The translations under genes and the position numbers were made by a program. Under the pieces are notes generated by a model. The model was given only the letters and a program-made list of their open reading frames with translations, did not search any database and was not told the origin of the DNA. This document shows positions 50,723 to 60,399 of a DNA stretch of 64,000 nt, piece after piece (position 1 is the stretch's first letter; each line of letters opens with the position of its first letter). This DNA is from Stanieria cyanosphaera PCC 7437 (GTDB lineage Bacteria > Cyanobacteriota > Cyanobacteriia > Cyanobacteriales > Xenococcaceae). The stretch covers positions 245,297 through 309,296 of the forward strand of contig NC_019765.1 of assembly GCF_000317575.1 (NCBI RefSeq). The letters run 5' to 3'.

Positions 50723-52058
50723 TATATTTCGTTCTACTCGCTGGCGACTGACAGTTATCTATACTGGGGTAATAAGTCTGTTGCTCATCGTATGTGGAAT
50801 TGGGGTTTTTGAGGCGATCGCCCATGCTCATCGGGTAACTTTAGAGCGAGAATTAAAATCGGTTGCCGGAACCCTACACGACAATTTGGAATCAACTCTC
50901 AAGCAAGTAGGAAAATTGGAGGTAGCTTCTCAGCGATACCTGCCCAACCTCTATTTATACAGAAATTCATCTTGGTTTTTAGTCGAACAATCCCAGCCAC
51001 ACATACAGAGTCCAATTTACCAGGGCGGTTACTATGTCAGATTATTCGACCCTTCAGGCAATCCGATAGGGCGTGCGGGACGGCAACCACAGGGTTTGCC
51101 AATAACTTCAGGAGAATCAGATTGTCAATTAATCGAAGATAGTCTGGGCAACCGCTATCAAGAAATTTCTCTACCGCTATCGCTACATTCTCCAGATAGT
51201 AATAGTCTTTGGGGATATTTACAAGTAGGACGTTCTTGGCAAGAATTTAATGATTATCTTGCTACTGTCAGGCTAATAGTTTTCTGGGGTACACCTTTAA
51301 TTTTGTTATTGGTGTTAGTGGTTAGTTGGTGGCTCGCTGGAATAGCAATGCAACCTTTATACCAGTCTTATCGACAGATTCAGCAGTTTACTACAGATGC
51401 AGCCCATGAACTAAGGACTCCTCTAGCCGCTCTTCGCGCTACAGTTGAATCTCTGGTGAGAATGCCCAATTTCTCCGAGGCAGAAGCGCGAGATATTCTC
51501 AAGGTAGTTGAGCGTCAGAATCAGCGATTGTCAGAACTGGTCAGCGATCTTTTATTTCTCTCCCGATTAGACCGACGCATATATCAAGGCGAACGTTCTC
51601 TTTGTTCGCTGCAAGATACGATCGCTGATATTGAAGAAGAACTGGCAGCATTAGCTTTAGAAAAACAAGTAACCTTGACTACAGATATTCGAGTTCAAAC
51701 TTCCGTGCCAGTCATGGGTAATGAAGAACAACTATATCGCATGGTCTTTAACCTGGTCGCTAATGCGATTAACTATACTCCTGCGGGCGGACGGGTAACG
51801 ATAATACTCGATTATCGCGATAACCAAGCTTTGATTAAGGTCAGAGATACGGGGATTGGCATTGCCTCCGAAGAGCTAAACAAAATTTTCGAGCGTTTTT
51901 ATCGAGTTGAAAACGATCGCTCTCGCTCTACAGGTGGTTCTGGGTTGGGATTGCCAATTGCTAGGGCGATCGCCAAGTCTCACCAAGGCAGTATTGAGGT
52001 TCAAAGTGAATTAGGCAGGGGCAGTACGTTTACAATTAAGCTCCCCGTGAGTAATTAG
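50709..52058 (+). CDS. Sensor histidine kinase (CopS/RppB-like)
   Basis: A 449-aa membrane kinase with an N-terminal helix (WRLTVIYTGVISLLLIVCGI) and a periplasmic sensor domain of about 150 residues. A second helix (LILLLVLVVSWWLAGIAMQP) leads to the H-box TTDAAHELRTPLAALRATVE (phospho-His near 230), then N, G1, F and G2 boxes (NLVANAINYTPAGG, RDTGIGIAS, STGGSGLGLPIA). All catalytic motifs are present. It probably senses periplasmic metal and phosphorylates the regulator upstream. It is a paralog of the kinase at 61767, sharing the whole architecture. Confidence 0.9.
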   Translation: MNQNSIFRSTRWRLTVIYTGVISLLLIVCGIGVFEAIAHAHRVTLERELKSVAGTLHDNLESTLKQVGKLEVASQRYLPNLYLYRNSSWFLVEQSQPHIQSPIYQGGYYVRLFDPSGNPIGRAGRQPQGLPITSGESDCQLIEDSLGNRYQEISLPLSLHSPDSNSLWGYLQVGRSWQEFNDYLATVRLIVFWGTPLILLLVLVVSWWLAGIAMQPLYQSYRQIQQFTTDAAHELRTPLAALRATVESLVRMPNFSEAEARDILKVVERQNQRLSELVSDLLFLSRLDRRIYQGERSLCSLQDTIADIEEELAALALEKQVTLTTDIRVQTSVPVMGNEEQLYRMVFNLVANAINYTPAGGRVTIILDYRDNQALIKVRDTGIGIASEELNKIFERFYRVENDRSRSTGGSGLGLPIARAIAKSHQGSIEVQSELGRGSTFTIKLPVSN

Positions 52059-52090
52059 TATTTGTAGATATTTATTAAATACCACTTCAA

Positions 52091-52107
52091 TTTCATCTTG
52101 ATGTCAT
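52091..52107 (+). promoter_or_regulatory. Copper-box direct repeat
   Basis: TTTCATCTTGATGTCAT, with TATTAA about 22 nt downstream. It precedes the CPH-type ATPase gene by 268 bp. Confidence 0.75.
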
Positions 52108-52375
52108 TTTTGCCTGGAAGGATGAAATGTATTAAAAGTTTTCAGGGATAAAAATATTTAATATAAATTATGTCTTTACGACTAAGAAGGATGTTATGGC
52201 TAATTTTATTCGAGCTTCTACTAAAGGCGATCGCCGTTTAATTTACAACTGGAGAAGCTAAACAGCAATTTGCCAGGTGCTAAGGAAATTCGCTCGGCTC
52301 TGCGAACGCTCCCCAATCCCAATCAATAAGTTAAAAACTCCAATTATAGTTTTGCTCTTTAAGTAGATTTTAGTC
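52108..52375 (+). other. Leader region before the CPH-type ATPase
   Basis: About 270 bp. A 21-codon frame (from ATG 52197, MANFIRASTKGDRRLIYNWR) and a gene-tail-like frame (LEKLNSNLPGAKEIRSALRT, stop near 52329) are visible, neither convincing. The first could be a leader peptide in the copper-box transcript. The rest looks like non-coding leader. Confidence 0.35.
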
Positions 52376-54406
52376 ATGCAGCATCAACATACTCGCCAGA
52401 CTCAGGAACACAAACACCATCATCACGATCGTGAAAGTCACGGAGGACACGATAAGCACGCGGGACACAGTCTCGAGATGTTCAGAAATCGCTTTTATGT
52501 CAGTCTGATTCTGAGCATTCCCGTACTTTACTTTTCCCCTTCGTTCCAAGCCTGGTTTAATTACCAAGCAATTCCATTCCCTGGCTCGAATTGGGTCAAT
52601 CCTATTCTAGCGATCGTTATTTACTTTTACGGAGGCTGGGTCTTTATTCAAGGGGCTTGGCGGGAAATGAAGGGGAAAGTAGGCATGATGACCTTGATTT
52701 CTCTAGCCATTACCGTTGCTTTTATCTATAGTTTGGCAGTAACCTTCGGTTTGGAAGGAGAGCCGTTTTTCTGGGAATTGGTCACGTTAATCGACATCAT
52801 GTTACTGGGTCACTGGATTGAAATGGCATCAGTTCAGGGAGCTAGTCGCGCCTTAGAACAACTAGCCAAACTTATGCCTTCGACGGCTCATCGTTTGGTG
52901 GGAGATCGGATTGAAGATGTCCCCTTAGACCAACTCCGAGAAGGTGACCTGATTTTGATCCGTCCTGGGGAGCAAATTCCCATTGATGGCATGGTTGTTG
53001 AAGGGACTTCAAGTGCCAACGAAGCTTTTCTCACGGGGGAATCTCGCCCAGTTACCAAACGGGAAGGAGATGAAGTTGTCACTGGGGCGGTCAATGGTGA
53101 GGGAGCCTTAAAAGCTCGAGTCACTCGCACGGGAGACCAGACTACTCTCAGTCAGATTATGCGCCTGGTTGAAGAGGCACAGAATTCGCGAAGTAAGTAT
53201 CAGGTTTTAGCCGATAAAGCTGCTTATTGGTTGACTTTGATTGCGATTGGCGTTGGCTCGCTGACATTTGTGGTTTGGATCTCACTCAGCGATTTGGTGT
53301 TTGCCATCGGTCGAACGGTTACAGTATTGGTTATTGCCTGTCCCCATGCCCTCGGCTTGGCGATTCCCTTGGTGATTGTCAATGGCACTGCAATCGCTGC
53401 TAAAAATGGCATTCTCGTCCGCAACCGCGAAGCTTTCGAGCGTGCTAAAACAATTAAATATGCTGCTTTCGATAAAACTGGCACCTTGACAGAGGGGCGG
53501 TTTGGCGTACAGCGGATTTATACTGAAGGCTTGAGCGAGGACCGAGCTTTGGCAATTGCTACGGCATTAGAATCTCTCTCAGAACATCCTCTAGCTCATG
53601 CAATCGTAGAAGCAGCCCAACAACAAAGAGTACAGTCCGCTACTGTCATAGATTTTAAAGCAGTGCCAGGTATGGGGGTAGAGGGGATAATTGACGGCAA
53701 AACCTACCGAGTAGGACGACCAGAGTGGCCCAAAGAGCTAGGTTTCTATTTTTCCCCCGAACTCGAACGGGGTTTGGCAAAAGCAGAATCCAGAGGGGAA
53801 AGTGTTATTGCTTTGATGGACGAAGAGCAAACCCTCGCTTTGTTTGCTTTGGCAGATCGGGTACGGGAAAGTGCCAGAAAATTAGTTCGCAGTCTAGAGT
53901 CGATTGGCGTCCAAGCAGCAATGATTACAGGAGATGCTAAGGCAGTGGCTCAAGCCGTTGCGACTGACTTGGGCATTAAGCGTTATTACGCCCGAGTTTT
54001 GCCCCAGGATAAAGTCCGAATTGTCAAAGAACTAAAAGCTGAAGGTGGAACAGTCTTTACAGGGGACGGGATCAACGATGCTCCTGCTCTGTTAGAAGCC
54101 GATCTGGGAGTTGCCATTGGCGCGGGAACGAACGTTGCCATTGAATCCGCCGATTTGGTTTTAGTTAAGGACGATCCACTGGATGTAGGACGAGCCTTAA
54201 AGTTGGGTAAGGCAACCAACAACAAGATGGTGCAGAATTTGTTATGGGCAACGGGGTATAACGTTATTGCCATCCCCTTGGCAGCTGGTGTGGCTTATCC
54301 TTTGGGTTTTGTACTTTCCCCCGCAGTGGGAGCAGTATTTATGAGCCTTTCAACGGTGATTGTGTCTCTCAATGCGATAACTTTGCGTCGGGTACAGTTG
54401 AATTAG
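52376..54406 (+). CDS. P1B-type ATPase with CPH motif (CopB-type)
   Basis: A 676-aa heavy-metal P-type ATPase with a His-rich N-terminus ([20 protein letters not shown]) in place of HMA domains. The transmembrane metal site is CPH ([14 protein letters not shown], near residue 322), which marks the P1B-3 (CopB) group, linked to Cu(II)/Cu(I) or silver export. The phosphorylation site [10 protein letters not shown] lies at 365, SEHPL at 402 and [10 protein letters not shown] near 560. It complements the two CPC enzymes of the island. A copper box upstream indicates regulation by the response regulator. Confidence 0.93.
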   Translation: MQHQHTRQTQEHKHHHHDRESHGGHDKHAGHSLEMFRNRFYVSLILSIPVLYFSPSFQAWFNYQAIPFPGSNWVNPILAIVIYFYGGWVFIQGAWREMKGKVGMMTLISLAITVAFIYSLAVTFGLEGEPFFWELVTLIDIMLLGHWIEMASVQGASRALEQLAKLMPSTAHRLVGDRIEDVPLDQLREGDLILIRPGEQIPIDGMVVEGTSSANEAFLTGESRPVTKREGDEVVTGAVNGEGALKARVTRTGDQTTLSQIMRLVEEAQNSRSKYQVLADKAAYWLTLIAIGVGSLTFVVWISLSDLVFAIGRTVTVLVIACPHALGLAIPLVIVNGTAIAAKNGILVRNREAFERAKTIKYAAFDKTGTLTEGRFGVQRIYTEGLSEDRALAIATALESLSEHPLAHAIVEAAQQQRVQSATVIDFKAVPGMGVEGIIDGKTYRVGRPEWPKELGFYFSPELERGLAKAESRGESVIALMDEEQTLALFALADRVRESARKLVRSLESIGVQAAMITGDAKAVAQAVATDLGIKRYYARVLPQDKVRIVKELKAEGGTVFTGDGINDAPALLEADLGVAIGAGTNVAIESADLVLVKDDPLDVGRALKLGKATNNKMVQNLLWATGYNVIAIPLAAGVAYPLGFVLSPAVGAVFMSLSTVIVSLNAITLRRVQLN

Positions 54407-54973
54407 GCTCTAGATGATGAAGCAAAAAAAGCTTCGCGAGTATTAACTCAGTCAATAACCCGACTCTGAACAAAATGAGTATGCTAATGAAACTAATCGG
54501 CGCAGACTGAAACGACAACTGAATAAGGGTGAGGCTCTACATATTCTTAGTTTTCAACTTTTCTAGGTCAATGAGGGAGAACTGAGAACTCAGCAATAAG
54601 TCCAATATTCCAAAGCAATAAATAATCGTTCTTCGACCGCTAGTTTTGGCTGCCTTCTCTCTGCCTTAGTTTAAATTAATATTTGGCATTTGTATTGTGT
54701 ACTTTTTAAATAAGAAAATTTATTCTTTTTTAAATTGAATTAATAACTAAAAGAAAGGCTCAAGTAACATGACTTCAATTTCAGGAAAGTTACAGAAGAT
54801 TATTATAGCAATAGGTATCTTTTATATTTTCCGTTAACAAACAATTATGAAATCAGAATGAAATTGAATTATGCCTATAGAAAGAAATATTATTTATAGC
54901 CATCGATAGAAGCATTGATAACTCCCAATTCCTATTATCTTGATATTGCCAATTTAGTAATAGGAAATATTTG
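54407..54973. other. Gap with a reverse-oriented copper box
   Basis: About 570 bp without a convincing gene. Just after the ATPase, frames such as NEYANETNRRRLKRQLNKGE (stop near 54568) look like gene-tail relics. A 22-codon frame (ATG 54770, MTSISGKLQKIIIAIGIFYI) has a membrane-like end but no good ribosome-binding site. A perfect copper box at 54847 points leftward, away from the next gene. Confidence 0.4.
54847..54863 (-). promoter_or_regulatory. Copper-box direct repeat (perfect, leftward)
   Basis: Minus strand TTTCATTCTGATTTCAT. TATAAA lies 20 nt further on the same strand, as at the other boxes. No minus-strand protein gene follows, so it may start a non-coding RNA or serve the rightward Csp gene from the opposite orientation. 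Confidence 0.7.
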
Positions 54974-55309
54974 ATGTTATTAATTCATGAAGAATACCAA
55001 TCGAGCTTCGATGTCGCGATGAAATGTGCGGTAGAATGCGAACACTGCGCCGAAGCCTGTATGGGTAATCCCAATATGTTAAAGTGCGCTCGTACTTGCC
55101 TCGACTGTGCGGAAATCTGCCGTACCATCTCTACTTATATGGTGCGCGGTTCTCGCTTCATTCCTAACTTAACCAAAGCCTATGCCGAGATTTGTACTGC
55201 TTGCGCTGAAGAATGCAGTTCCCACGATATGGATCATTGCCAAAAATGCGCTCAGGCTTGTCGCGAAGCAGTTGAAGAATACAACAAAATTACTGCTGTA
55301 GCTGCCTAA
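54974..55309 (+). CDS. Cytosolic four-helix copper storage protein (Csp-like)
   Basis: A 111-aa protein with 14 cysteines placed along four helices: MKCAVECEHCAEACMGNPNM, LKCARTCLDCAEICRTI, ICTACAEECSSHDMDHCQKC, then AQACREAVEEY. This is the pattern of Csp proteins, tetrameric four-helix bundles that store many Cu(I) ions inside the core. No signal peptide is present, so it is the cytosolic (Csp3-like) type. The start is ATG 54974; a TTG one codon earlier is less likely. It should buffer surplus copper while the ATPases export it. Confidence 0.9.
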   Translation: MLLIHEEYQSSFDVAMKCAVECEHCAEACMGNPNMLKCARTCLDCAEICRTISTYMVRGSRFIPNLTKAYAEICTACAEECSSHDMDHCQKCAQACREAVEEYNKITAVAA

Positions 55310-55317
55310 AAAAGATA

Positions 55318-55363
55318 AGCGGAGGCTGAAAAGTTTTCAACATTTAGCTTTTCACTTTCCGCT
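55318..55363 (+). terminator. Hairpin after the Csp gene
   Basis: AGCGGA (55318-55323) pairs with TCCGCT (55358-55363), with inner pairing of AAAAG and CTTTT, 9 bp after the Csp stop. A T-rich tract follows near 55370. Confidence 0.6.
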
Positions 55364-55405
55364 ACCCACTTTTATTTATCGACATTATTAAATCTTTCAT
55401 TCGCT

Positions 55406-55909
55406 ATGAAATCTACTTACGACTCTAAATCCAAATCCGAAATGAAATCAAAATCGGGCATGAAGCCCTACATTACCTTGCTGGTTTCACTATTAATTTC
55501 CTACGTAGTGATGTTTGCCATCATGTTTTCGCGGGTTAACGAGTGGAGTAACTTGTTTATCAGCTTAAACCAAGTTTACATGACTGGATTAATGATTTCG
55601 ACGATGCTCATTATTATGCTGCTGACAATGGGTTCGATGTTTACCAACAAAACTCTGAATGTTGTACTTTTAGCATCGGGAGTATCACTGATCTTAATGT
55701 TTTGGACTTTGGTGAGAAACCAAGTAGGAGTGGGCAATCAAATGTTTTTGCGCTCGATGATTCCCCACCATGCTGCTGCAATTCTGGTTTGTCAGCAATC
55801 ATCTTTGACTAATCCCCGTATTGAAGAATTATGTGTGGAAATTGTCCAAACACAAAAAGAAGAAATCCGCATTATGAAAGAACTGATGGAGACACCCGAT
55901 CTGAGTTAA
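55406..55909 (+). CDS. DUF305-type membrane protein
   Basis: A 167-aa protein with three or four helices (ITLLVSLLISYVVMFAIMFS; GLMISTMLIIMLLTMGSMF) and a C-terminal DUF305 block: FLRSMIPHHAAAILVCQQSS, then ELCVEIVQTQKEEIRIMKEL. The MIPHH motif and EI..MK helix are typical; the family folds like ferritin and is often found with copper proteins. Function is unproven. It follows the Csp gene and its terminator, and no separate copper box is seen. Confidence 0.82.
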   Translation: MKSTYDSKSKSEMKSKSGMKPYITLLVSLLISYVVMFAIMFSRVNEWSNLFISLNQVYMTGLMISTMLIIMLLTMGSMFTNKTLNVVLLASGVSLILMFWTLVRNQVGVGNQMFLRSMIPHHAAAILVCQQSSLTNPRIEELCVEIVQTQKEEIRIMKELMETPDLS

Positions 55910-55919
55910 GGGCTGTACA

Positions 55920-55991
55920 GCGATCGCAGTAGCCTTAGAAACTTCTTCCAAACATCCTTTAGGGGAAGCGATCGTCGAAGCAGATCGTTAA
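55920..55991 (+). pseudogene. Fragment of a P1B-type ATPase gene
   Basis: Encodes [20 protein letters not shown], then ADR and a stop at 55989. This corresponds to the (S)xHPL nucleotide-binding motif of the ATPases in this island (for example [16 protein letters not shown] at the 52376 gene). Only about 23 codons remain, so a fourth ATPase gene was once here or a fragment was copied in. Confidence 0.7.
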
Positions 55992-56007
55992 TAAAATTAG
56001 TAACTCA

Positions 56008-57198
56008 ATGAACTGGTTAACTCAAACGATTGGAGTAGGATTAATAATTATTGCTGCCATCGATATCTTTATTACCGTTTTATATCCCCGTACTGGCAAT
56101 AGTATTGTGAGTCTGCCTTTGGGTAGGGGGATTTGGCACGTATTTCGTCAGTTAGCACGCTGGACGAAGAGCGATCGCCTGATGGCTTACTGTGGTTCGG
56201 TCGTTTTGGTAGTCGTAGCCATATTTTGGATTGCTTTATTTATCATTGGTTTTGCCTTAATTGTTTGGTCGATGCTGGGAGACGAAATTGTTGCCAGCAG
56301 TGGAAAAACACCTACTGATTTTGGTACTGCCGTTTATTACAGTGGCTTCAACTTCACCACCTTGGGAGTCGGCGATTTTGTACCTAAAACTACTACCTGT
56401 CGATTGTTGACCATCTTACAATCTGCTTTAGGTTTTGCCACCTTTACCGTTACTCTAACTTATTTACTTTCAGTGCTAAATGCTCTGACACAGCGAAATA
56501 TTTTTGCCTTAAGTCTGCACCATCGCACGGGTACGGGGCATACAAGCCCTGCCCTTCGAGGGCAGGGTAAGCCCCTCACAAAAGCCAATGCTGCCGAGTT
56601 GTTGTTAGGTTGGGGAATGGGCGGTAAATTCGATAATACCAAGCAAGATATTACCAACATGGCACGGGATTTACTGCAATTACTCGAATCTCACAATTCC
56701 TATCCCGTTTTACACTACTTCCGCTTTCCAGAGCCTCATTACTCCTTGGCGCGAATGTTATTGATAACGATGGATACTGCCACGTTAATTAAAACCGCGC
56801 TGTGCGATCGAGAATATAAAAGCTTAATCCACTCTACTGCTGTTAGCGAATTACAGTCGAGCGGTTTATATACCTTAAAGCAGTTAGCAGATTCCTTTTT
56901 ACCTCAAGGCGCGATCGCAAATGCGCCAGCGAAGCTGTCCGCGTCCTACTCCTGTGAAACCCAATGGCGTGAGTGGTATTACTACGTTGTTCGACGGCTC
57001 CAGTCTGAGGGCATCAAAACCCCAGAAGATATCGAAACTGGTGCGGATAAATATGTTTCCCTACGACGGGAGTGGAATGATGAAGTAGCTGCCTTTGCCA
57101 AACACATGGCATACAGATGGAGCGATGTTGCTCCAGCCGAATCAGCTATATCAGCTTCAGCATTTTTACTTCTTAAGAATTCTTCACAACAAAAATAA
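56008..57198 (+). CDS. Two-helix potassium-channel-like protein
   Basis: A 396-aa protein. The N-terminal part has membrane helices (IGVGLIIIAAIDIFITVLYP; VVLVVVAIFWIALFIIGFAL) and a pore loop, FNFTTLGVGDFVP, whose TLGVGD resembles the potassium selectivity filter TVGYGD. A following helix (LLTILQSALGFATFTVTLTY) leads to a long cytosolic C-terminal domain without a recognised RCK nucleotide-binding motif. It may conduct potassium or another cation. The coding sequence holds two inserts of repeat-like DNA, the clearest at 56547-56567, which keep the frame. Confidence 0.78.
   Translation: MNWLTQTIGVGLIIIAAIDIFITVLYPRTGNSIVSLPLGRGIWHVFRQLARWTKSDRLMAYCGSVVLVVVAIFWIALFIIGFALIVWSMLGDEIVASSGKTPTDFGTAVYYSGFNFTTLGVGDFVPKTTTCRLLTILQSALGFATFTVTLTYLLSVLNALTQRNIFALSLHHRTGTGHTSPALRGQGKPLTKANAAELLLGWGMGGKFDNTKQDITNMARDLLQLLESHNSYPVLHYFRFPEPHYSLARMLLITMDTATLIKTALCDREYKSLIHSTAVSELQSSGLYTLKQLADSFLPQGAIANAPAKLSASYSCETQWREWYYYVVRRLQSEGIKTPEDIETGADKYVSLRREWNDEVAAFAKHMAYRWSDVAPAESAISASAFLLLKNSSQQK
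56547..56567. repeat. Palindromic insert inside the channel gene
   Basis: CCCTGCCCT-TCG-AGGGCAGGG is a perfect 9-bp hairpin within the coding frame, translated as part of SPALRGQGKP. A second GC-rich block near 56913-56945 (translated NAPAKLSAS) has the flavour of short interspersed cyanobacterial repeats. Confidence 0.6.
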
Positions 57199-57217
57199 AA
57201 TTATTTTCAGTTTTTTC

Positions 57218-57242
57218 TTGACTCTATAGCTGACTGTAGAGT
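57218..57242 (+). promoter_or_regulatory. MerR-type promoter/operator before the chaperone-ATPase pair
   Basis: TTGACT (57218-57223) is a good -35. It overlaps a 22-bp dyad (57221-57242) with arms ACTCTATAG and CTGTAGAGT, one mismatch, 4-nt centre. A -10-like TAAGCT follows with about a 20-nt spacer. The long spacer with a centred dyad is the hallmark of MerR-regulated promoters such as those of ZntR and CueR. The regulator at 48932 is the candidate. Confidence 0.65.
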
Positions 57243-57285
57243 TTAAGCTGACTTTATAGCTAAATGAACTAGGAGGTATAAAAAT

Positions 57286-57480
57286 ATGACCATAGAATTA
57301 AAAGTTCCTAACATGGCTTGCGGTGCTTGCGCTAAAACTATTACTCAAGCAGTTATTGAACTAGATCCCAAAGCTTCAGTTAAAGCCGATCCGAAAACCA
57401 AACAAGTAATAGTAGATACCAAAGTATCTGAGTCATCTGTCAAAGATGCGATCGCTGCTGCTGGCTATCCTGCTGCTTAA
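57286..57480 (+). CDS. Atx1-type copper chaperone
   Basis: A 64-aa HMA-domain protein: KVPNMACGACAKTITQAVIE with the metal site CGAC (Cys12 and Cys15), then KTKQVIVDTKVSESSVKDAI and AAGYP at the end. It is the same type as cyanobacterial ScAtx1, which delivers Cu(I) to CtaA/PacS ATPases. The ribosome-binding site AGGAGG is strong. It sits 24 bp before a CopA-type ATPase, its probable partner, under a MerR-type promoter. Confidence 0.9.
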   Translation: MTIELKVPNMACGACAKTITQAVIELDPKASVKADPKTKQVIVDTKVSESSVKDAIAAAGYPAA

Positions 57481-57504
57481 ATAAGCTCTTCTCCCGTACC
57501 GATT

Positions 57505-59775
57505 ATGAACACCACAACCAATACTGAAAAAATTAATCTCAAACTCAGGGGGATGAGTTGTGCCTCCTGTGCCAATAGCATTGAATCAGCAATTAGCAAT
57601 GTACCAGGAGTAGAGTCATGCAATGTTAACTTCGGTGCAGAACAAGCTGCGGTTAAATACAATCCCCGTCAGACCAGTATTCAAGATATTCAAGATGCCG
57701 TAGAAGAGGCGGGATACACCGCTTATTCTCTACAAGAACAAGAAATGGTTACGGGAGAGGATGATGCAGAAAAAGCAGCCCGTAAAGCTGAATCTCGCGA
57801 TTTAATCCGTAAAATAATTGTTGGTGCGGTAATTAGCGTTATTTTAATTATCGGTTCGTTGCCGATGATGACTGGGTTAGAACTGCCATTTATCCCTGCA
57901 TGGTTGCATAATCCCTGGTTACAGTTAATTCTGACAGCCCCCGTACAGTTTTGGTGTGGTTATCGGTTTTATATCGGTGCATCGAAGGCATTTAAACGCC
58001 ATGCTGCCACGATGGATACTCTGATTGCTTTGGGTACGAGTGCAGCTTATTTTTATTCTTTATTCGCTACTGTTTTTCCTGGTTTCTTTCTCAATCAGGG
58101 CTTGATGCCCGAAGTATATTACGAAACCGCAGCCGTAGTTATTACTTTAATTTTATTAGGACAGTGGTTTGAAAATCGTGCCAAGGGACAAACCTCAGAA
58201 GCGATACGTAAACTGATGGGTTTACAGGCAAAGGATGCCAGGGTAATTCGTAATGGACAAGAAATAGATGTTCCTATCAATGAAGTACAAATCGGCGATA
58301 TTATTTTAGTGCGTCCTGGAGAAAAAATTCCCGTTGATGGAGAAATAATTAGGGGTAGTTCTACTATCGATGAAGCAATGGTAACGGGAGAAAGCATTCC
58401 CGTGAAAAAACAGCCAGGGGATGAGGTAATCGGCGCAACTATTAATAAAACAGGTAGTTTTCAGTTTCGCGCTACTAGAGTCGGCACAGATACAGTATTG
58501 GCACAGATCGTTAAGTTAGTACAGGATGCCCAAGGTTCAAAAGCACCAATCCAGAGACTAGCAGATAAGGTAACAGGTTGGTTTGTACCCGTCGTCATTG
58601 CGATCGCCATTGCTACTTTTGTGCTGTGGTTTATCTTTATGGGTAATGTTTCCCTGGCTTTAATTACTACTGTAGGTGTCTTAATTATTGCCTGTCCCTG
58701 TGCTTTGGGTTTGGCGACTCCTACCTCGGTAATGGTTGGTACTGGTAAGGGTGCAGAAAATGGCATTTTAATTAAGGGTGCAGAAAGTCTAGAATTAGCA
58801 CATAAAATCCAAACCATCGTCTTAGATAAAACTGGTACGATTACCCAAGGAAAACCCACCGTTACCGATTATCAAACAGTAAGGGGGATTACTGACGGTG
58901 CAGAACTTAAATTATTGCGTTTAGTCGCAGCAGTAGAACGTAATTCCGAACATCCTCTAGCAGAAGCAGTAGTTAGATATGCCCAGTCACAACAAATCGA
59001 TATTCCCGAAAGCCATGACTTTGAAGCAGTGGCAGGAAGTGGGGTACAGGGTGTAGTTAGCGATCGCCTAATCCAAATCGGTACGCAACGCTGGATGAGG
59101 GAATTAGGAATTAAAACCGATATCTTAGAAGAACAAAAAGACAATTGGGAAGCAGAAGCTAAAACTGTCGTCTTAATTGCCGTAGATGGTCAATTAGAAG
59201 GAATAATCGCGATCGCCGATGCCATTAAACCTTCTTCTCCCGCAGCAGTAAAAGCATTACGTAACTTGGGTTTAGAAGTAGTAATGCTTACAGGAGATAA
59301 CCAAAAAACCGCCGAAGCGATCGCCCGTGAAGTTGGTATAGTTAGGGTAGAAGCTCAAGTGCGTCCTGACCAAAAAGCCGAGAAAGTAAGAGAATTACAG
59401 CAGGAAGGCAAAATAGTGGCAATGGTAGGGGATGGGATTAATGATGCTCCTGCATTAGCACAAGCAGATGTAGGAATTGCGATCGGTACGGGAACCGATG
59501 TGGCGATCGCAGCTAGTGATATTACCCTGATTTCTGGCGAATTAAAGGGTATTGTGACGGCAATTAAGTTAAGCAAGGCAACAATTAACAATATCCGTCA
59601 AAATCTCTTCTTTGCTTTTATTTATAACGTTTTAGGTATTCCTATCGCAGCAGGAATCTTATTTCCTTTCTTTGGTTGGTTGCTCAATCCCATTATTGCA
59701 GGTGGTGCAATGGCGTTTAGTTCGGTTTCGGTGGTGACTAATGCTTTGAGGTTGCGAAATTTTAGTAGTCATTAG
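57505..59775 (+). CDS. CopA/PacS-type P1B copper ATPase with HMA domain
   Basis: A 756-aa Cu(I)-type P-type ATPase. The single N-terminal HMA domain holds GMSCASC (Cys19 and Cys22). Eight helices follow with CPC ([16 protein letters not shown], near 398), [10 protein letters not shown] near 442, [10 protein letters not shown] near 480 and [12 protein letters not shown]. All hallmark motifs are intact. It should export or translocate Cu(I) supplied by the chaperone immediately upstream. It differs from the 37903 enzyme, which has YHS domains instead of HMA. Confidence 0.94.
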   Translation: MNTTTNTEKINLKLRGMSCASCANSIESAISNVPGVESCNVNFGAEQAAVKYNPRQTSIQDIQDAVEEAGYTAYSLQEQEMVTGEDDAEKAARKAESRDLIRKIIVGAVISVILIIGSLPMMTGLELPFIPAWLHNPWLQLILTAPVQFWCGYRFYIGASKAFKRHAATMDTLIALGTSAAYFYSLFATVFPGFFLNQGLMPEVYYETAAVVITLILLGQWFENRAKGQTSEAIRKLMGLQAKDARVIRNGQEIDVPINEVQIGDIILVRPGEKIPVDGEIIRGSSTIDEAMVTGESIPVKKQPGDEVIGATINKTGSFQFRATRVGTDTVLAQIVKLVQDAQGSKAPIQRLADKVTGWFVPVVIAIAIATFVLWFIFMGNVSLALITTVGVLIIACPCALGLATPTSVMVGTGKGAENGILIKGAESLELAHKIQTIVLDKTGTITQGKPTVTDYQTVRGITDGAELKLLRLVAAVERNSEHPLAEAVVRYAQSQQIDIPESHDFEAVAGSGVQGVVSDRLIQIGTQRWMRELGIKTDILEEQKDNWEAEAKTVVLIAVDGQLEGIIAIADAIKPSSPAAVKALRNLGLEVVMLTGDNQKTAEAIAREVGIVRVEAQVRPDQKAEKVRELQQEGKIVAMVGDGINDAPALAQADVGIAIGTGTDVAIAASDITLISGELKGIVTAIKLSKATINNIRQNLFFAFIYNVLGIPIAAGILFPFFGWLLNPIIAGGAMAFSSVSVVTNALRLRNFSSH

Positions 59776-59799
59776 TCATTGGTTATTAGTCGTCAGTAA

Positions 59800-60348
59800 A
59801 TGTTTAATACACAGAAAATTATCGGTAATTTAGTAGGAGTGGGAATTTTCCTAGCGTTGACTCCTAATGTGGCATTATCCCAAATAGAACATGAGGTAGA
59901 AATGCCTGCTTCAGCAGGAGAGCAAACCAGCCAATTTCAAAAGATAGAACAGCCTTTAGGATTAAAAATCGCCGTGGCGTTAGGTGGTTTGGGTTTGATT
60001 GGTGCAGAACTTTGGTGGTTTATGTTTAGCAAAACCAAATCCCAAAAAGCGCAAGTTGAACGGGGAATTCAATCAGTAGATATCTTGGTTGATGGCGGTT
60101 ACAACCCCGATCGCATTGAAGTGCGTGCTGGTGAACCAGTTAAGTTAAATTTTTTCCGTAAAGACCCTAGTAGCTGTTTAGAACAGGTATTATTACCCGA
60201 TTTTAATAAGGCATTAGATTTAACTTTAAACCAAACTACTTCTATCGAAATCGTACCAGAAAAACCAGGAGAATATAATTTTACCTGCGGGATGAATATG
60301 TATCGCGGAGTCATTAAAGCAGAAGCTACCGAAGTATCTCAAGGTTAA
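59800..60348 (+). CDS. Membrane-anchored cupredoxin-domain protein
   Basis: A 182-aa protein with a signal peptide (ending ALSQ), one further helix (LKIAVALGGLGLIGAELWWF) and a C-terminal cupredoxin-like domain: GGYNPDRIEVRAGEPVKLNF, then FRKDPSSCLEQVLLPDF and GEYNFTCGMNMYRGVIKAE. The Cys in FTCGMNM and the Met residues may bind copper, in the style of EfeO/cupredoxin_1 proteins. It lies 24 bp after the CopA-type ATPase and 51 bp before the cation exporter, so it belongs to the same operon. It may accept exported copper at the outer face. Confidence 0.82.
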   Translation: MFNTQKIIGNLVGVGIFLALTPNVALSQIEHEVEMPASAGEQTSQFQKIEQPLGLKIAVALGGLGLIGAELWWFMFSKTKSQKAQVERGIQSVDILVDGGYNPDRIEVRAGEPVKLNFFRKDPSSCLEQVLLPDFNKALDLTLNQTTSIEIVPEKPGEYNFTCGMNMYRGVIKAEATEVSQG

Positions 60349-60399
60349 TTTGCTTTTCTAAAGGTACAATCAAAAACAATTAATTAAGAGAAAATTGTT

